From contig NZ_JAPDDT010000017.1 of the NCBI RefSeq assembly GCF_025950235.1, positions 62,001 to 126,000 of the forward strand: a stretch of 64,000 bases of DNA, given 5' to 3'. The notes below the pieces were generated by a model, which worked only from the letters and a program-made list of their open reading frames with translations, searched no databases and was not told the DNA's origin. Made by a program: the position numbers and the translations under genes. Shown piece after piece: positions 16,538 through 25,692 of this stretch (position 1 is its first letter; the number at the start of each line of letters is the position of its first letter). Source of the DNA: Luteolibacter arcticus (lineage in GTDB: Bacteria; Verrucomicrobiota; Verrucomicrobiia; Verrucomicrobiales; Akkermansiaceae).

Positions 16538-18679
16538 CTATTTCCCCAACAACCACACCCCCGCACTAAAATCACCGGCCAATTCAACAACCATCCCCCC
16601 ATCCACAAGCCGCGCCGACCCCGACCCAAAGCCCTCCCGCATCTCCCAGCCTCCCTCAAGCGGCACCATCACCTCCGCCGGAGCCCCCGCAAACGCATGC
16701 AGCACCACCAGCACCTGCGACTCCGAGGTCCGGACCACCGCCTGCCATCCCTGTGGATGACGCCAGCTTTCCCCGATCTCGCCGAACCTACGACTGGTGC
16801 CGTACTTGATCACTGGCGCAGCCTCCGCATACAGCCCGATCATCTCGCGAACGAGCTGCCACGACTCCGCCGGCAAGCCCGCAATCCCGCCCGATAGACA
16901 CATCCGCCCAAGGAACGTCGCGGCCAAACTATACCGTATCCGCTGGAGCGAATCATGCGGATGCAGCACCGCCCAGATCTGGTTTTGCCGCGGCAGCAGC
17001 AGGTGATGCAAGTTCGCGGCGATCAGCGGAATCTCGACCAACTCGTGCGCGTCGGAAAACGACGACATCGCCGTGCGCGCCAACATCGACGGCTCCAGCC
17101 GATGCCCGCCAGACGCGCAGTTCTCGATGACCAGCTCCGGCAATCGCTCTCGGATCCTGTCGAAGAAGCGATACGTCCCCTTGATCTGTCGGCGCAAGCC
17201 CTCGCCCTGCGAGTCCGGATGATCGCAGCCAAGGCCGGCGGTCTCGTTGTAGTCCACCTTGAGGTAGCCGAAGCCGCAGCTCTCCAACAGATCGATGACC
17301 TTCCCCGTGAGATAATCGATCGCCGCGGGATCATTGAGGTCCCAGAAGCGCCGCTCGCGGACCGTCACCGGAATGCCGTCGCGAGTGATGAAATGCTTGC
17401 CCAACTTGAAGGCCACGCTCTGCGAGCCGACCGTTTCCATCTCGAACCAAAGTCCCGGAATCAGACCGCGCTCTCGGATGGCATCGGCCGCCGCCCTGAG
17501 CCCGCTCGGGAACAGCGTCTCGCTCGGATTCCAGTCGCCGTGACCGCTGCTCCAGTCCGTGTCGGCCGCTTTGTACCAACCGGCATCGATCACGAAGTAG
17601 CGCACGCCGGAATCCTTCAGCCGGTCCGCGATGGCGCACAGCTTCTCATGCGATGGATCGCCCCAAGTGGTGCACCACTCATTGAAAACCACCGGTAAAT
17701 CCTGCTCCACCTGCGGCTGGAGATTCACCGCGGCATCCTGCATCGCCGTGAGCCGGTCGCAGAGATCATCGAGACCTCCTTGCACACACGCGATCGTCGC
17801 TGGCGGCCCTTCGAGCGATTCACCGGGCTGCAGCGTCTTCATCCAATGCCCGAACTCACGGTCGGCAAGGCCACCCGAAATAGAGACGTCGTCGTGCTGG
17901 CGGAAGATCTCCATTTGCCACGAGCCCGCCCACGCAAGCTGCGCACCCCAAAGCACCCCGGGCACCGTATCTTCGACCGCGACGAAAGGAAACCAACGGC
18001 GAACCGGCATGGTGCCAAGCTGCCCGAAGCGTTCACTGAATGCACTCGCTCCGCTCCACGATCGTTCCAAATGAAGCTCCTCGATGCCGCGGCACTCATG
18101 GCGACCTTCGGCACTCCAAACGGACCGGAACCGGTGAACCTTCAAGCGCCCGGGAGCATCGGCCACATGGAACGGCGAAATGCCCGCAAGCGAAAAGCTG
18201 GCCAGCATCTCCAGCGCGACCGGCTTGTTAGAGCCATTCGTGAACGAGCTGCTGACGCCAAATGCCCCGTCGCCTTCCTTCCAACGCAAGCGATGGGCCG
18301 CAACCAAGCCGTCCTCGCTCGCAATCCTGGTCTCGATGACCGTCGCATCCCCTTCCGTGATCACCTGCTGCCCGGCCAGCTTGAAGCGGTGCAGCGTTCC
18401 CGAGTTCCGCATCGTGTGACCTTGCGCAAAGGCGCCGGGATAAGGGTCACCCACCAGCTTGAACTGGAGCAAGGACTCCACCGGCCTTGCCGGCCAAGGG
18501 TCGTCACCCGGCAAGACATCGATGAAAGCCTCGCCGCGCAGCGAATCGCGCGGCGCCAAGGCTTCACCAACCAACGAAGCCGGCAGCAATTCCAACCCCA
18601 CCCGCCCCGTCACAGGATCGTGCGGGTAGCGGACAAGAGTGTCGCCCAGAGTGTGGACGGAGAGATATTCGCGCGGCAT
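16538..18679 (-). CDS. Alpha-galactosidase, GH36
   Basis: A 713-residue enzyme without a signal peptide, so probably cytoplasmic. It hydrolyses terminal alpha-galactosides (melibiose, raffinose, galactomannan side chains). The beta-sandwich N-domain is followed by the TIM barrel with VIDAGWYKA (363-371), WFEMETVGS, LKVDYNE with nucleophile Asp476, ENCASGGHR (519-527) and SFSDAHE with acid/base Asp543. All are standard GH36 positions. It is the second gene of a leftward operon, 18 bases after the GH88 gene, with no clear Shine-Dalgarno sequence. Substrate range is not determinable from sequence alone. Confidence 0.92.
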   Translation of the reverse strand: MPREYLSVHTLGDTLVRYPHDPVTGRVGLELLPASLVGEALAPRDSLRGEAFIDVLPGDDPWPARPVESLLQFKLVGDPYPGAFAQGHTMRNSGTLHRFKLAGQQVITEGDATVIETRIASEDGLVAAHRLRWKEGDGAFGVSSSFTNGSNKPVALEMLASFSLAGISPFHVADAPGRLKVHRFRSVWSAEGRHECRGIEELHLERSWSGASAFSERFGQLGTMPVRRWFPFVAVEDTVPGVLWGAQLAWAGSWQMEIFRQHDDVSISGGLADREFGHWMKTLQPGESLEGPPATIACVQGGLDDLCDRLTAMQDAAVNLQPQVEQDLPVVFNEWCTTWGDPSHEKLCAIADRLKDSGVRYFVIDAGWYKAADTDWSSGHGDWNPSETLFPSGLRAAADAIRERGLIPGLWFEMETVGSQSVAFKLGKHFITRDGIPVTVRERRFWDLNDPAAIDYLTGKVIDLLESCGFGYLKVDYNETAGLGCDHPDSQGEGLRRQIKGTYRFFDRIRERLPELVIENCASGGHRLEPSMLARTAMSSFSDAHELVEIPLIAANLHHLLLPRQNQIWAVLHPHDSLQRIRYSLAATFLGRMCLSGGIAGLPAESWQLVREMIGLYAEAAPVIKYGTSRRFGEIGESWRHPQGWQAVVRTSESQVLVVLHAFAGAPAEVMVPLEGGWEMREGFGSGSARLVDGGMVVELAGDFSAGVWLLGK

Positions 18680-18697
18680 TTCGGGAATTCGATCGTT

Positions 18698-19870
18698 CTA
18701 CCACCACGTCTCCCTCATCCCCATCTCCCGGGCAAGAGCCTCCATCAGGTAGTAGTCGCCCCAGCTCGTGTAGGCGCTCTTCGCTTGGCCCACGCCATCG
18801 CCGACTTGGCCGTGCTTCAATACACCCTCCACCGAGAGATCGGGGTCGAGGTAATCGTCCGAGCACAGCCGCTCAAGCAGCGCGTGCTTGGTGGCGGTGA
18901 TCGATCCCTCCGCCGCGCCCAGCGCTTCAAGCTCCTGGAAGGCGCACACCGCCACCGCAGCAGCGGAAGAGTCGCGGAAAAACGGAGCCCCGGCGTCCAG
19001 GCCGAAGTCCCAGACCGGCACCACCTCATCGTCCAGCAGCGAAATGAACTTCCGCGCCACCCGCAGCGCGGCATCCAGATAGCGGGTATCGCCAGTGTAA
19101 CGGCAAGCCATCGCGAAACCGTAGATCGCCCAAGTGGTGCCGCGCGCCCACTGGCTCTCGATACTACGCCCGCAGTAGTTGTCGCCACCGGCCGGCGAGC
19201 CGAGCTCGGGGTCGAAGCGGTAGGAGTGATAGACCGTGTCATCCGGACGGACGAACCAGCGCAGCGTGGTGTCACTGTGCCGGACGGCGATCTCCTTGAA
19301 ACGCGGGTCGCCGCTTTCCTCCGATGCCCAGTGGAGCAGCGGCAGGTTCATCATGCAGTCGATGATCGCAAGCCCCGCGTAGTCGGTGCTCGCCTCGTCC
19401 ATCCGTCCCCACGCGCGGATGTAATTTCCCTGTGGGATGAAGCGACCGGCCAGCACCTCCGCCGCCTTCAGCCCCAGCTCGCGATGCCGCGGGTCGCCGG
19501 TCAGCTTGTAGAGTGCAACCGAGTAGAGCGAGTAGAGGAAGCCGAGGTCATGCATCGTTTCCGCCGCATGCTCGCCGACCTTCGCGGCATACCACGGCTC
19601 GAGCCTTTCCACCTGGCGGATGAAATGCTCCTCCTCCGACTCGCGCCACGCCAGCAAGGCCATGCCGGTGATGAAGGAGCTGGTCCAGTTGCCGATCTCG
19701 TAAAAGCCCTCGTTCCACTCCGCATAGTGGCCATTCTCGGCGAATGCCCAGGTCGCCGGGCGGTCGGCGAGCGCCTCGATGTTGCGGCGCGTCTTGGCGA
19801 CGCACAGGTCAAAGGCCCGGCGCAGCGATGCATTCGCGGAAACCGGGAGGGTGACAACGGCAGGGGTCAT
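18698..19870 (-). CDS. Unsaturated glucuronyl/uronyl hydrolase, GH88
   Basis: A 390-residue (alpha/alpha)6-barrel enzyme that hydrates and removes the unsaturated uronate left by polysaccharide lyases, yielding 5-keto-4-deoxyuronate. Catalytic positions fit GH88: Asp108 in MHDLGF and Asp171 in AIIDCMMNLPLLHWA (equivalents of Asp88/Asp149 of Bacillus UGL), plus SQWARGTTWAIYGFA. ATG 19870 is chosen; the long upstream frame runs antisense to the divergent promoter region and lyase gene. There is no signal peptide, so it acts on imported oligosaccharide. It is divergent from a lyase gene, with two copies of a palindromic element between them, and its product could feed KduD at the right edge (via KduI, not seen). 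Confidence 0.92.
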   Translation of the reverse strand: MTPAVVTLPVSANASLRRAFDLCVAKTRRNIEALADRPATWAFAENGHYAEWNEGFYEIGNWTSSFITGMALLAWRESEEEHFIRQVERLEPWYAAKVGEHAAETMHDLGFLYSLYSVALYKLTGDPRHRELGLKAAEVLAGRFIPQGNYIRAWGRMDEASTDYAGLAIIDCMMNLPLLHWASEESGDPRFKEIAVRHSDTTLRWFVRPDDTVYHSYRFDPELGSPAGGDNYCGRSIESQWARGTTWAIYGFAMACRYTGDTRYLDAALRVARKFISLLDDEVVPVWDFGLDAGAPFFRDSSAAAVAVCAFQELEALGAAEGSITATKHALLERLCSDDYLDPDLSVEGVLKHGQVGDGVGQAKSAYTSWGDYYLMEALAREMGMRETWW

Positions 19871-19983
19871 GAATAGCAGGAATTTGCGTTGAATTGAGGC
19901 CAGGGGAAAGCCCCGTTGCGGATCAAATTGGCAGGCGCCGCGCAGCTTGCCCGGAGCCGCGGCGGCCGCACTTCGTTTCGGTG

Positions 19984-19997
19984 TTTCCGTGGAAAGC
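19984..19997 (+). promoter_or_regulatory. Candidate operator TTTCCGTGGAAAGC
   Basis: Near-palindrome TTTCC-GT-GGAAA, 114 bases upstream of the GH88 start. A second copy with A in place of G lies at 20093. Variants occur upstream of the SSS symporter and GH43 genes. The binding protein is unknown. Confidence 0.5.
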
Positions 19998-20092
19998 GAT
20001 CGCTGCAATGCCGACCCTTCCTGCGCTTTGGCGACTGTAGCCGCTTGCCTTGCCGGCCCGGCGGATGGAGAAAAGTATCCCCCACTACCGAT

Positions 20093-20106
20093 TTTCCATG
20101 GAAAGC
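20093..20106 (+). promoter_or_regulatory. Candidate operator TTTCCATGGAAAGC
   Basis: Perfect 12-base palindrome TTTCCATGGAAA plus the shared GC, 89 bases before the lyase start and 109 bases (start to start) from the copy at 19984. Paired sites in a divergent promoter suggest DNA looping or cooperative binding. The site is not in any gene. Confidence 0.55.
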
Positions 20107-20194
20107 AGAAAGGACTCCCAAAGACAGGAAAACCGGACCGTTGCATCGTGTAAACTCCATCCCACGAAGTCCGCTTCCATCCCTTGTCCCTCTC

Positions 20195-22468
20195 ATGAAG
20201 CTCCTCCGCTCCCTTTTCCTCCTGCCGCTCCTCTCTGCGCTCCTTCTCGGCGCCGCCGCCGCGCGCGACTTCATCCATCCCGGTGGCCTGCACACCCAGG
20301 CGGACTTCGACCGCATGAAAGCCAAGGTCGCCGCCAAGGAGCACCCCTGGATCGATGGCTGGGAGGCGCTCATCCGTGACCGCAAATCGGCCAGCGACTA
20401 CCGCGCCGCTCCGCATCCCCACATGGGCAGCCGCCAGCGCGCGCAGGACGACGCCACCGCCGCCTACCTCAATGCCCTGCGCTGGGTCATTTCCGGCGAG
20501 AAGGCGCACGCCGAGTGCGCCGTGCGCATCCTCAATGGCTGGGCGTCCACCGTGAAGGAAGTCCCCCGCGGTACCGATCAGCCAGGCTTGAGCGGCATCC
20601 CCATCGGCAGCTTCGCCCTCGCCGCGGAAGTCCTGCGCACCTACCCCGGCTGGTCCGCCGCAGATCAGGAAAAGTTCAAGCGACTCCTGTTAGAATACTT
20701 CTACCCGGTATGCCACGACTTCCTGGTCCGCCACAATGGCGCCAGTGATTCCAACTACTGGGCGAACTGGGATACCTGCAACATGCGCGCCGTCCTCGCC
20801 ATCGGCGTCTTCTGCGACGACCGCGCGAAGTTCGATGAAGCCGTCGACTACTTCAAGAATGGCCGCGGCATGGGCTCGCTCAAGAATGCAGTGCCCTTCC
20901 TCTATCCCGGTGGACTTGGCCAATGGCAGGAGAGCGGCCGCGACCAGGCCCACGCCATGGGCGGCATGGGATTGCTCGTGGAAATGTGCCAGGTCGCCTG
21001 GAACCAGGGTCTCGATCTCTTCGGCCACGACGACAACCGTCTGCTCGCCGGCGGCGAATACACCGCCCAATACACGTTGTGGAAAGGCGTCCCCTACACC
21101 TACTACACCAATAGCAGCCGCGCGAACCAGTACTACATCTCCCGTAATTACCAGGGACGCCTCGCGGCCTCCCACTTCGAGTTGCTGTACAACCACTACG
21201 TCGTCCGCCAGAAGCTCAAGGCCCCTCACGTCCAGCTCTTCGCGGAGTTTCGCCGGCCCGAGCCCGGCGAGGTCGATGTCTTCGGCTACGGCACTCTCAC
21301 CTACACGCTCGACGCCGCCGCTTCACCCCTGGCCACCTCCCCGCCCCCCGTGCCGCGCGAACTCCGCGCCGAACCCGGCATCGACCGCATCGATCTGAAG
21401 TGGTCCCCCTCCGGTGCCTACAGCGCACATGGCTACGAGGTCTCCCGCGCCACCTCGCGCAATGGCCCATACACGTCCATCTACTCCACTAACAACTGGA
21501 CGACACCGGCCTACACCGACACCGCTGTCGAGGCGGGCAAGACCTACCACTACACCATCGCCGCGCTCAACAATGCCGGCAAAAGCGAGTCCTCGGCCCC
21601 CGTCAGCGCCGAGCCAGCCAAGGGCGGCCCCTTGCCCTCCGCTTTCAAATCCGTCTCCACCGAAGGCATCACCTTCTCCGAAGCCGCCGGTCGCTCGTTC
21701 GTCGTCCCCGGCACTGGCCGCGATATCGACGGCAGCTTCGCCGGCCTGCCGGTCGAGGGCGACTTCGACCTCACCGCGCGTCTGATCGGGTGGCGCGGCC
21801 CCGTCGGGCTGATGGGCATTGTTGTGAGAGAGGAAGGCAACAAGTCCCCGCTCGCAGCAGCCATGACCCTCGGCGAAATCGGCGGCCGCCAAGCCCGCTT
21901 CCGCGCCCGCGACGACAAGGGCAAGACCGCAACCAAAGCCGGCAATGACTACACGTGGCTGCCCGTCTGGTTCCGCATCCAGCGCGATGGGGACGACTTC
22001 ACCGCTTGGCAATCGCCCGATGGCATCGAGTGGTTCGAGGTCGGCAAGAGCACCGTCAAGCTCCCTCGCACCGCCTTGGCCGGCCTCCTCGTCAGCACCG
22101 GCGGCAACCCGCCCGGCACCAAAAAGGAAGACGCCCCGCAAGGCCTCTTCGACCACGTCACCATCGAACGAAAGCTGCCCTCGCCACCCGCCGCGCCCAC
22201 CGCCCTCAAGGCGACCGCAACCAACAACGGCAACCCTAGTAGCAACGGCGTGATGACGCTCGTCTGGAAAAACGCACCGAACTCCGGCCAAGCCGGCATC
22301 AAAGTGGAAGCCTCGCTCAATGGCTCACCGTTCTACGAAATCGCCGACCTCCCCGCCGACGCCACCCGCTTCGAAAACACCGGCCTCAAGGATCCCGCCG
22401 CCCTCCGCTACCGCATCCGCGCCTACCACCGCGGCGGCTATTCCGCCTATTCAAGCGTCGCCCCTTAG
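20195..22468 (+). CDS. Secreted alginate-lyase-domain polysaccharide lyase with FN3
   Basis: A 757-residue exported enzyme. ATG 20195 gives signal peptide MKLLRSLFLLPLLSALLLG. Residues 25-380 match the alginate_lyase (alpha/alpha toroid) fold: GGLHTQADFDRMKAK, SDSNYWANWDTCNM, GQWQESGRDQAHAMGGMG, and a Tyr-rich segment GVPYTYYTNSSRANQYYIS; Asn, His and Tyr in these are likely catalytic. An FN3 domain follows (about 400-480), then a DUF1349-like jelly-roll (VKLMGI-type strand GPVGLMGIVVRE, FTAWQSPDGIEWFEV), and a second FN3 (about 665-757). The exact substrate (alginate, glucuronan or other uronan; PL38-like is one possibility) is unsettled. Its divergent partner GH88 would finish the unsaturated ends it makes. 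Confidence 0.82.
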   Translation: MKLLRSLFLLPLLSALLLGAAAARDFIHPGGLHTQADFDRMKAKVAAKEHPWIDGWEALIRDRKSASDYRAAPHPHMGSRQRAQDDATAAYLNALRWVISGEKAHAECAVRILNGWASTVKEVPRGTDQPGLSGIPIGSFALAAEVLRTYPGWSAADQEKFKRLLLEYFYPVCHDFLVRHNGASDSNYWANWDTCNMRAVLAIGVFCDDRAKFDEAVDYFKNGRGMGSLKNAVPFLYPGGLGQWQESGRDQAHAMGGMGLLVEMCQVAWNQGLDLFGHDDNRLLAGGEYTAQYTLWKGVPYTYYTNSSRANQYYISRNYQGRLAASHFELLYNHYVVRQKLKAPHVQLFAEFRRPEPGEVDVFGYGTLTYTLDAAASPLATSPPPVPRELRAEPGIDRIDLKWSPSGAYSAHGYEVSRATSRNGPYTSIYSTNNWTTPAYTDTAVEAGKTYHYTIAALNNAGKSESSAPVSAEPAKGGPLPSAFKSVSTEGITFSEAAGRSFVVPGTGRDIDGSFAGLPVEGDFDLTARLIGWRGPVGLMGIVVREEGNKSPLAAAMTLGEIGGRQARFRARDDKGKTATKAGNDYTWLPVWFRIQRDGDDFTAWQSPDGIEWFEVGKSTVKLPRTALAGLLVSTGGNPPGTKKEDAPQGLFDHVTIERKLPSPPAAPTALKATATNNGNPSSNGVMTLVWKNAPNSGQAGIKVEASLNGSPFYEIADLPADATRFENTGLKDPAALRYRIRAYHRGGYSAYSSVAP

Positions 22469-22512
22469 ATCGTGGATGGCGGATGGAAGACGGCCAGGCT
22501 TCCCGATAAGGG

Positions 22513-22553
22513 GTGTCGACGTTCCGTCGACACGACGTGGACAGAATATCCAC
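22513..22553. repeat. Two adjacent intergenic hairpins
   Basis: GTGTCGAC-GTTCC-GTCGACAC (22513-22533) followed by GTGGA ... TCCAC (22537-22553), after the lyase stop. There is no T-run. A possible weak terminator or intergenic palindrome. Confidence 0.4.
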
Positions 22554-22652
22554 GCTCCTTAGATTGGGGTTGGCTTTGAGACCCGCGTTCCGGGGAAGCC
22601 GCCCTCCCATCAGCCATCTACGTTCTGCCATCCACCATCTCCAATCTCCCAC

Positions 22653-22979
22653 TCACTCTTCCTTCACCGTCGTGCTCGGGCTATTAGCCTGCACTGACGC
22701 GATGCCACCGTCCCGCGCCGTCTCGGAGGAATACATCTCGCTCGTCCCGATGATCTGCCCGTTCGCCGCCTTCAGCACGAAGTAAGGTTGACTCGCCGAA
22801 GAAGTCTTCTTCTCGAAGTTCGTCGCATCCGGGCCGTTCTTCCGGACCGACTCAATCCCACCCTCCGCCCCTGCCTTCGAGTCATAGCTCTGACTGGTGA
22901 GGATTACCTCGTGATTCCCGGCATGCAGCGTGAAGCGATGTGACGCCCCGCCCTTCAATCTGTAATATCCTTGGGCCAT
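22653..22979 (-). CDS. YegP family protein (DUF1508 duplicated)
   Basis: A 108-residue protein with two copies of the about 50-residue DUF1508 unit: YYRLKGGASHRFTLHAGNHEVI...SYDSKAGAEGGIESVRKN, and PYFVLKAANGQIIGTSEMYSS...GGIASVQAN. These are small beta-rich cytoplasmic proteins of unknown biochemical role, seen widely in bacteria. Start ATG 22979. It appears monocistronic. Confidence 0.88.
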   Translation of the reverse strand: MAQGYYRLKGGASHRFTLHAGNHEVILTSQSYDSKAGAEGGIESVRKNGPDATNFEKKTSSASQPYFVLKAANGQIIGTSEMYSSETARDGGIASVQANSPSTTVKEE

Positions 22980-23121
22980 GGTGCCCTGTTAGCCGACCAC
23001 CCCCCATCTGTCGAGCCGCGAACGAATGTCCCCTTCATCTCACCTAGCGGAGCGGCCGCGCCGCTACAGCGGGGTGAGGACCGCCAACTGCCCTCGACCC
23101 CCTTCTCGGCCTTTCCACCGA

Positions 23122-23523
23122 TCACCTATCACTGCTCACTCGGCACTTCTTCCAAATTTCGCCCATCACCCCCAGCCCCACGCCCACCGCGTAGCACAGC
23201 AAATCCGTCGTCACCCATCCCCTCCCCAACACCAAGCCGCCGACCCGTGTCGCCCGGATCCGGTTGATCCACTCCGCCTCATAGAGCTGGCTGATCTCCA
23301 CTCCGAACGAAATCCCCAGCGCCGCCAAACCGATCACGCCGGTCTTCGCGCGCGGAAATAGGAACCCCAGGATCAAGAACACCATCAATGCCCACAGCGT
23401 GTCCCCCGCATAGCTCCTGATGAAGTCCGGAAGGAACGATGCCGCCCGCGACGATCGAGACACCAGCCCCGCCGCAATCGTCACCGCAATCCATCCAGCA
23501 TACACCAGTCGACTACGCCGCAT
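23122..23523 (-). CDS. DUF2809-like integral membrane protein
   Basis: About 133 residues with four hydrophobic segments: LVYAGWIAVTIAAGLVSR, GDTLWALMVFLILGFLFP, TGVIGLAALGISFGVEISQLY, and LLCYAVGVGLGVMGEIW. The SFGVEISQLYEAEWINRIRATRVGGLVLG segment is typical of DUF2809. The start is uncertain: ATG 23523, or GTG 23538 with a weak GGGG upstream. Function unknown. Confidence 0.7.
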   Translation of the reverse strand: MRRSRLVYAGWIAVTIAAGLVSRSSRAASFLPDFIRSYAGDTLWALMVFLILGFLFPRAKTGVIGLAALGISFGVEISQLYEAEWINRIRATRVGGLVLGRGWVTTDLLCYAVGVGLGVMGEIWKKCRVSSDR

Positions 23524-23647
23524 GCGGAAGACTTTCACGTTAGCCCCACACTTCACAATCTTCCCGATTCACGAAAACCAACAACCCTCCCCGCCCCGGC
23601 CATTTCCCTTTCGTTCCAGGATTTATCGACTCTATTGAAGCCCAACC

Positions 23648-24370
23648 ATGACGACGAACTCCTTCATTCCCAGCCCGCCCCGGCAAGCCCTGCTGCCGGT
23701 CATCGCCCTGATGGCGGCACTGGTCCTTCCCTCCTTCGCGAGAGATCCCGGACCACCTTCGAATCCAGGCACCCCCAAGACCGCTCCGGCTCACAGCGGA
23801 CGCCCCTCCGCCGTCGCGCCGGCGAGAAAGGCCGCACCCGCCCCCATCCGGCGGGGAATGCAGGCCCGCCCCGACCCGCGCTATCGACCGGCAGCGAACT
23901 TCGCCGAGCTCCAGGCCATCGCCGGTGAAGTCGCGCGCGCCTCCGGCCGCAAGATCCACTGGCGTCTCCGGCATGGAGAAAACCCCGGCCCCTTGGTCAG
24001 GATCCGCGGCACCCTCGCGGACTGCACCATCTTCATCCATCCCATCGCTGCGAAGAAACTGCCCGCGAATACCTGGGCATTCCTCTTCGGCCACGAGTTC
24101 GCGCACATGACCGAACAGCTTGGCGCGCACACCGACACCAATCCTGACGTCGAGCTGAAGGCCGACATCGCCGGAGCCCGCTACGCGATGGCCGCCGGCT
24201 TCCGTCTCGATTCCTTCCTCGGTTGGGTGCTCACCGAGCCGAACAAGGAAACATCCTCCCATGGCTCCCTGCATCGCCGTGTCGAGTCGATCGCCAAGCG
24301 GCTCGGCATCCGCCAGAATGCGATCCGCTCAGAGGCCCAGCTCTATTCGAAGTATCGGACTCGCCACTAG
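23648..24370 (+). CDS. Exported HExxH protein (putative zinc protease)
   Basis: A 240-residue protein with an N-terminal signal/anchor (LLPVIALMAALVLPSFA), then a Pro/Ala/Arg-rich low-complexity linker (about 32-75), then a globular domain. It contains AFLFGHEFAHMTEQLGAH near residue 145, an HExxH zinc motif, with a downstream ELKADIAGARYAMAAGF whose Glu and Asp are placed like the third ligand helix of M48/M56-type metallopeptidases. Catalysis is inferred from the motif only. The next gene starts 23 bases after its stop, so they may be co-transcribed. Confidence 0.65.
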   Translation: MTTNSFIPSPPRQALLPVIALMAALVLPSFARDPGPPSNPGTPKTAPAHSGRPSAVAPARKAAPAPIRRGMQARPDPRYRPAANFAELQAIAGEVARASGRKIHWRLRHGENPGPLVRIRGTLADCTIFIHPIAAKKLPANTWAFLFGHEFAHMTEQLGAHTDTNPDVELKADIAGARYAMAAGFRLDSFLGWVLTEPNKETSSHGSLHRRVESIAKRLGIRQNAIRSEAQLYSKYRTRH

Positions 24371-24392
24371 ACTTGCAGTAATCCATCGAACC

Positions 24393-24917
24393 ATGCATCT
24401 CCCGACCCTGGCGAAATATCTCCTCGTCGCATGGATGTTACCCGTTGGCATCGTCGTAATCGCCCGGACCTTCTCTCCCGACCCCGGCCAGTCTCGCTCG
24501 GATTTCCAAAGCGCCACCTTCACGCCCGCGCGCATCTGGACCACGGAGCATCAGGGCACCAGGCGCTCGGACTACTTCGAACTCCGGGTCCAGAGCCCGG
24601 CGGGAGAGTTCTTCTTCCATCGCGATCCCAACCCCGAACCAATCCAGCAACTCGGTGCCAGAATCCCCCGGGACCGGCCCTTGGCACTGCTCTATCAGAG
24701 CGGGCATGAAGGAAATGTCCTGATGGAGATTGCCGACGGGAGTCCCGGTGCTTCCACCTCGTTCCTTTCCTTCAGCGACATCATGGCCGAGTACGCCGCA
24801 AGGAGAAGGCTGGTCTATATCGTCGCCGCCATCTGGTTCACGCTCGCCAATCTCATTTCGTGGGCATTGTGGAAGGCCGTGCCAAATCCCCCGGCAACCG
24901 TGACCGACGGGCCCTGA
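24393..24917 (+). CDS. Two-helix membrane protein of unknown function
   Basis: A 174-residue protein with helix 1 (YLLVAWMLPVGIVVIAR) at the N-terminus, an extracytoplasmic beta-rich domain of about 110 residues, and helix 2 (LVYIVAAIWFTLANLISWALW) near the end. The layout resembles DUF3592-type proteins. ATG 24393 is chosen because the longer frame is antisense/overlap with the preceding gene. No function can be given. Confidence 0.6.
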   Translation: MHLPTLAKYLLVAWMLPVGIVVIARTFSPDPGQSRSDFQSATFTPARIWTTEHQGTRRSDYFELRVQSPAGEFFFHRDPNPEPIQQLGARIPRDRPLALLYQSGHEGNVLMEIADGSPGASTSFLSFSDIMAEYAARRRLVYIVAAIWFTLANLISWALWKAVPNPPATVTDGP

Positions 24918-25043
24918 GCCTGAGCCGTTTCCGAAGGCCGGAGACAGGAAAGCCCCTTGCAGGATGGCGGACGCGTGCTCTTCTCTCCGGCAATGATCCG
25001 GTCACATCCGCGATCTTTTCCCCAACCCCAAAGAAGTACAACC

Positions 25044-25466
25044 ATGAAACAAAAAGCATCCGCCCAATGGCAGGGATCCCTCAAGGAAGGGTCCGGCATC
25101 CTCAGCACCGGCTCCGGCGCCCTCGTCGAGAAGCCCTACTCCTTCAAGACCCGCTTCGAAGGCGAGCAGGGCACCAACCCCGAGGAACTCATCGGCGCCG
25201 CCCACGCAGGCTGCTTCTCGATGGCCTTCTCGATGATCCTCGGCATGGCCGGCTTCACGCCTGACAAGATCGCCACCACCGCGACGATCTCGCTGGAGCC
25301 CAAGGACGGCGGCTTCGCCATCACCGCCAGCCACCTCGACGTCACCGCCACCATCCCCGGCATCGATGACGCCACTTTCCAGGACCTCGCCGCCAAGGCC
25401 AAGGCCGGCTGCCCCGTCTCCAAGGTGCTGAATGCCGAGATTACCATGGAAGCCCGGTTAGGCTAA
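25044..25466 (+). CDS. OsmC-type peroxiredoxin
   Basis: A 140-residue cytoplasmic protein that reduces organic hydroperoxides. The two redox cysteines lie in AAHAGCFSMAFS (about residue 55) and AKAGCPVSKVLN (about 121), with the family's TNPEELIGAAHA lead-in. Length is normal for OsmC. It starts at ATG 25044 after AAGAAGTACAACC. It ends a few bases before a structured repeat. Confidence 0.92.
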   Translation: MKQKASAQWQGSLKEGSGILSTGSGALVEKPYSFKTRFEGEQGTNPEELIGAAHAGCFSMAFSMILGMAGFTPDKIATTATISLEPKDGGFAITASHLDVTATIPGIDDATFQDLAAKAKAGCPVSKVLNAEITMEARLG

Positions 25467-25500
25467 CGATCCAAGGTCCCGAATCAAATCATGCTCCAGC

Positions 25501-25627
25501 GATCCCGGAGGGATCCCAGCGAGTAGCCGGTGGTCGAAGCCGCGCAGCGGCGAAGACCACCGGACCAAAACGGAAAGCGAAAGGAACCCCGGAGGGGATT
25601 CCAGCCGGGCCGGACCTACACCGCGGT
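25501..25627 (+). repeat. 150-bp structured repeat, copy A
   Basis: Starts with palindrome GATCCCGGAGGGATC (25501-25515), then CCGGTGGTC (25527-25535) pairing with GACCACCGG (25555-25563), then AACCCC-GGAG-GGGATT, then CCAGCCGGGCCGG and ACACCGCGG. Same order as copies at 26551 and, inverted, 56501. It lies 5' of the SDR gene in direct orientation to copy B. Confidence 0.8.
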
Positions 25628-25692
25628 ATCGAACAGATCGCAACTCCTTCGCCCCGGCCAAGCCCCCAATTTAGCGCCAGCCACTGACCACC

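Noticed and set aside
17780..19876. 698-codon open frame on + across the GH36 and GH88 genes
   Set aside because: Antisense to two recognisable enzymes; composition is that of a shadow frame.
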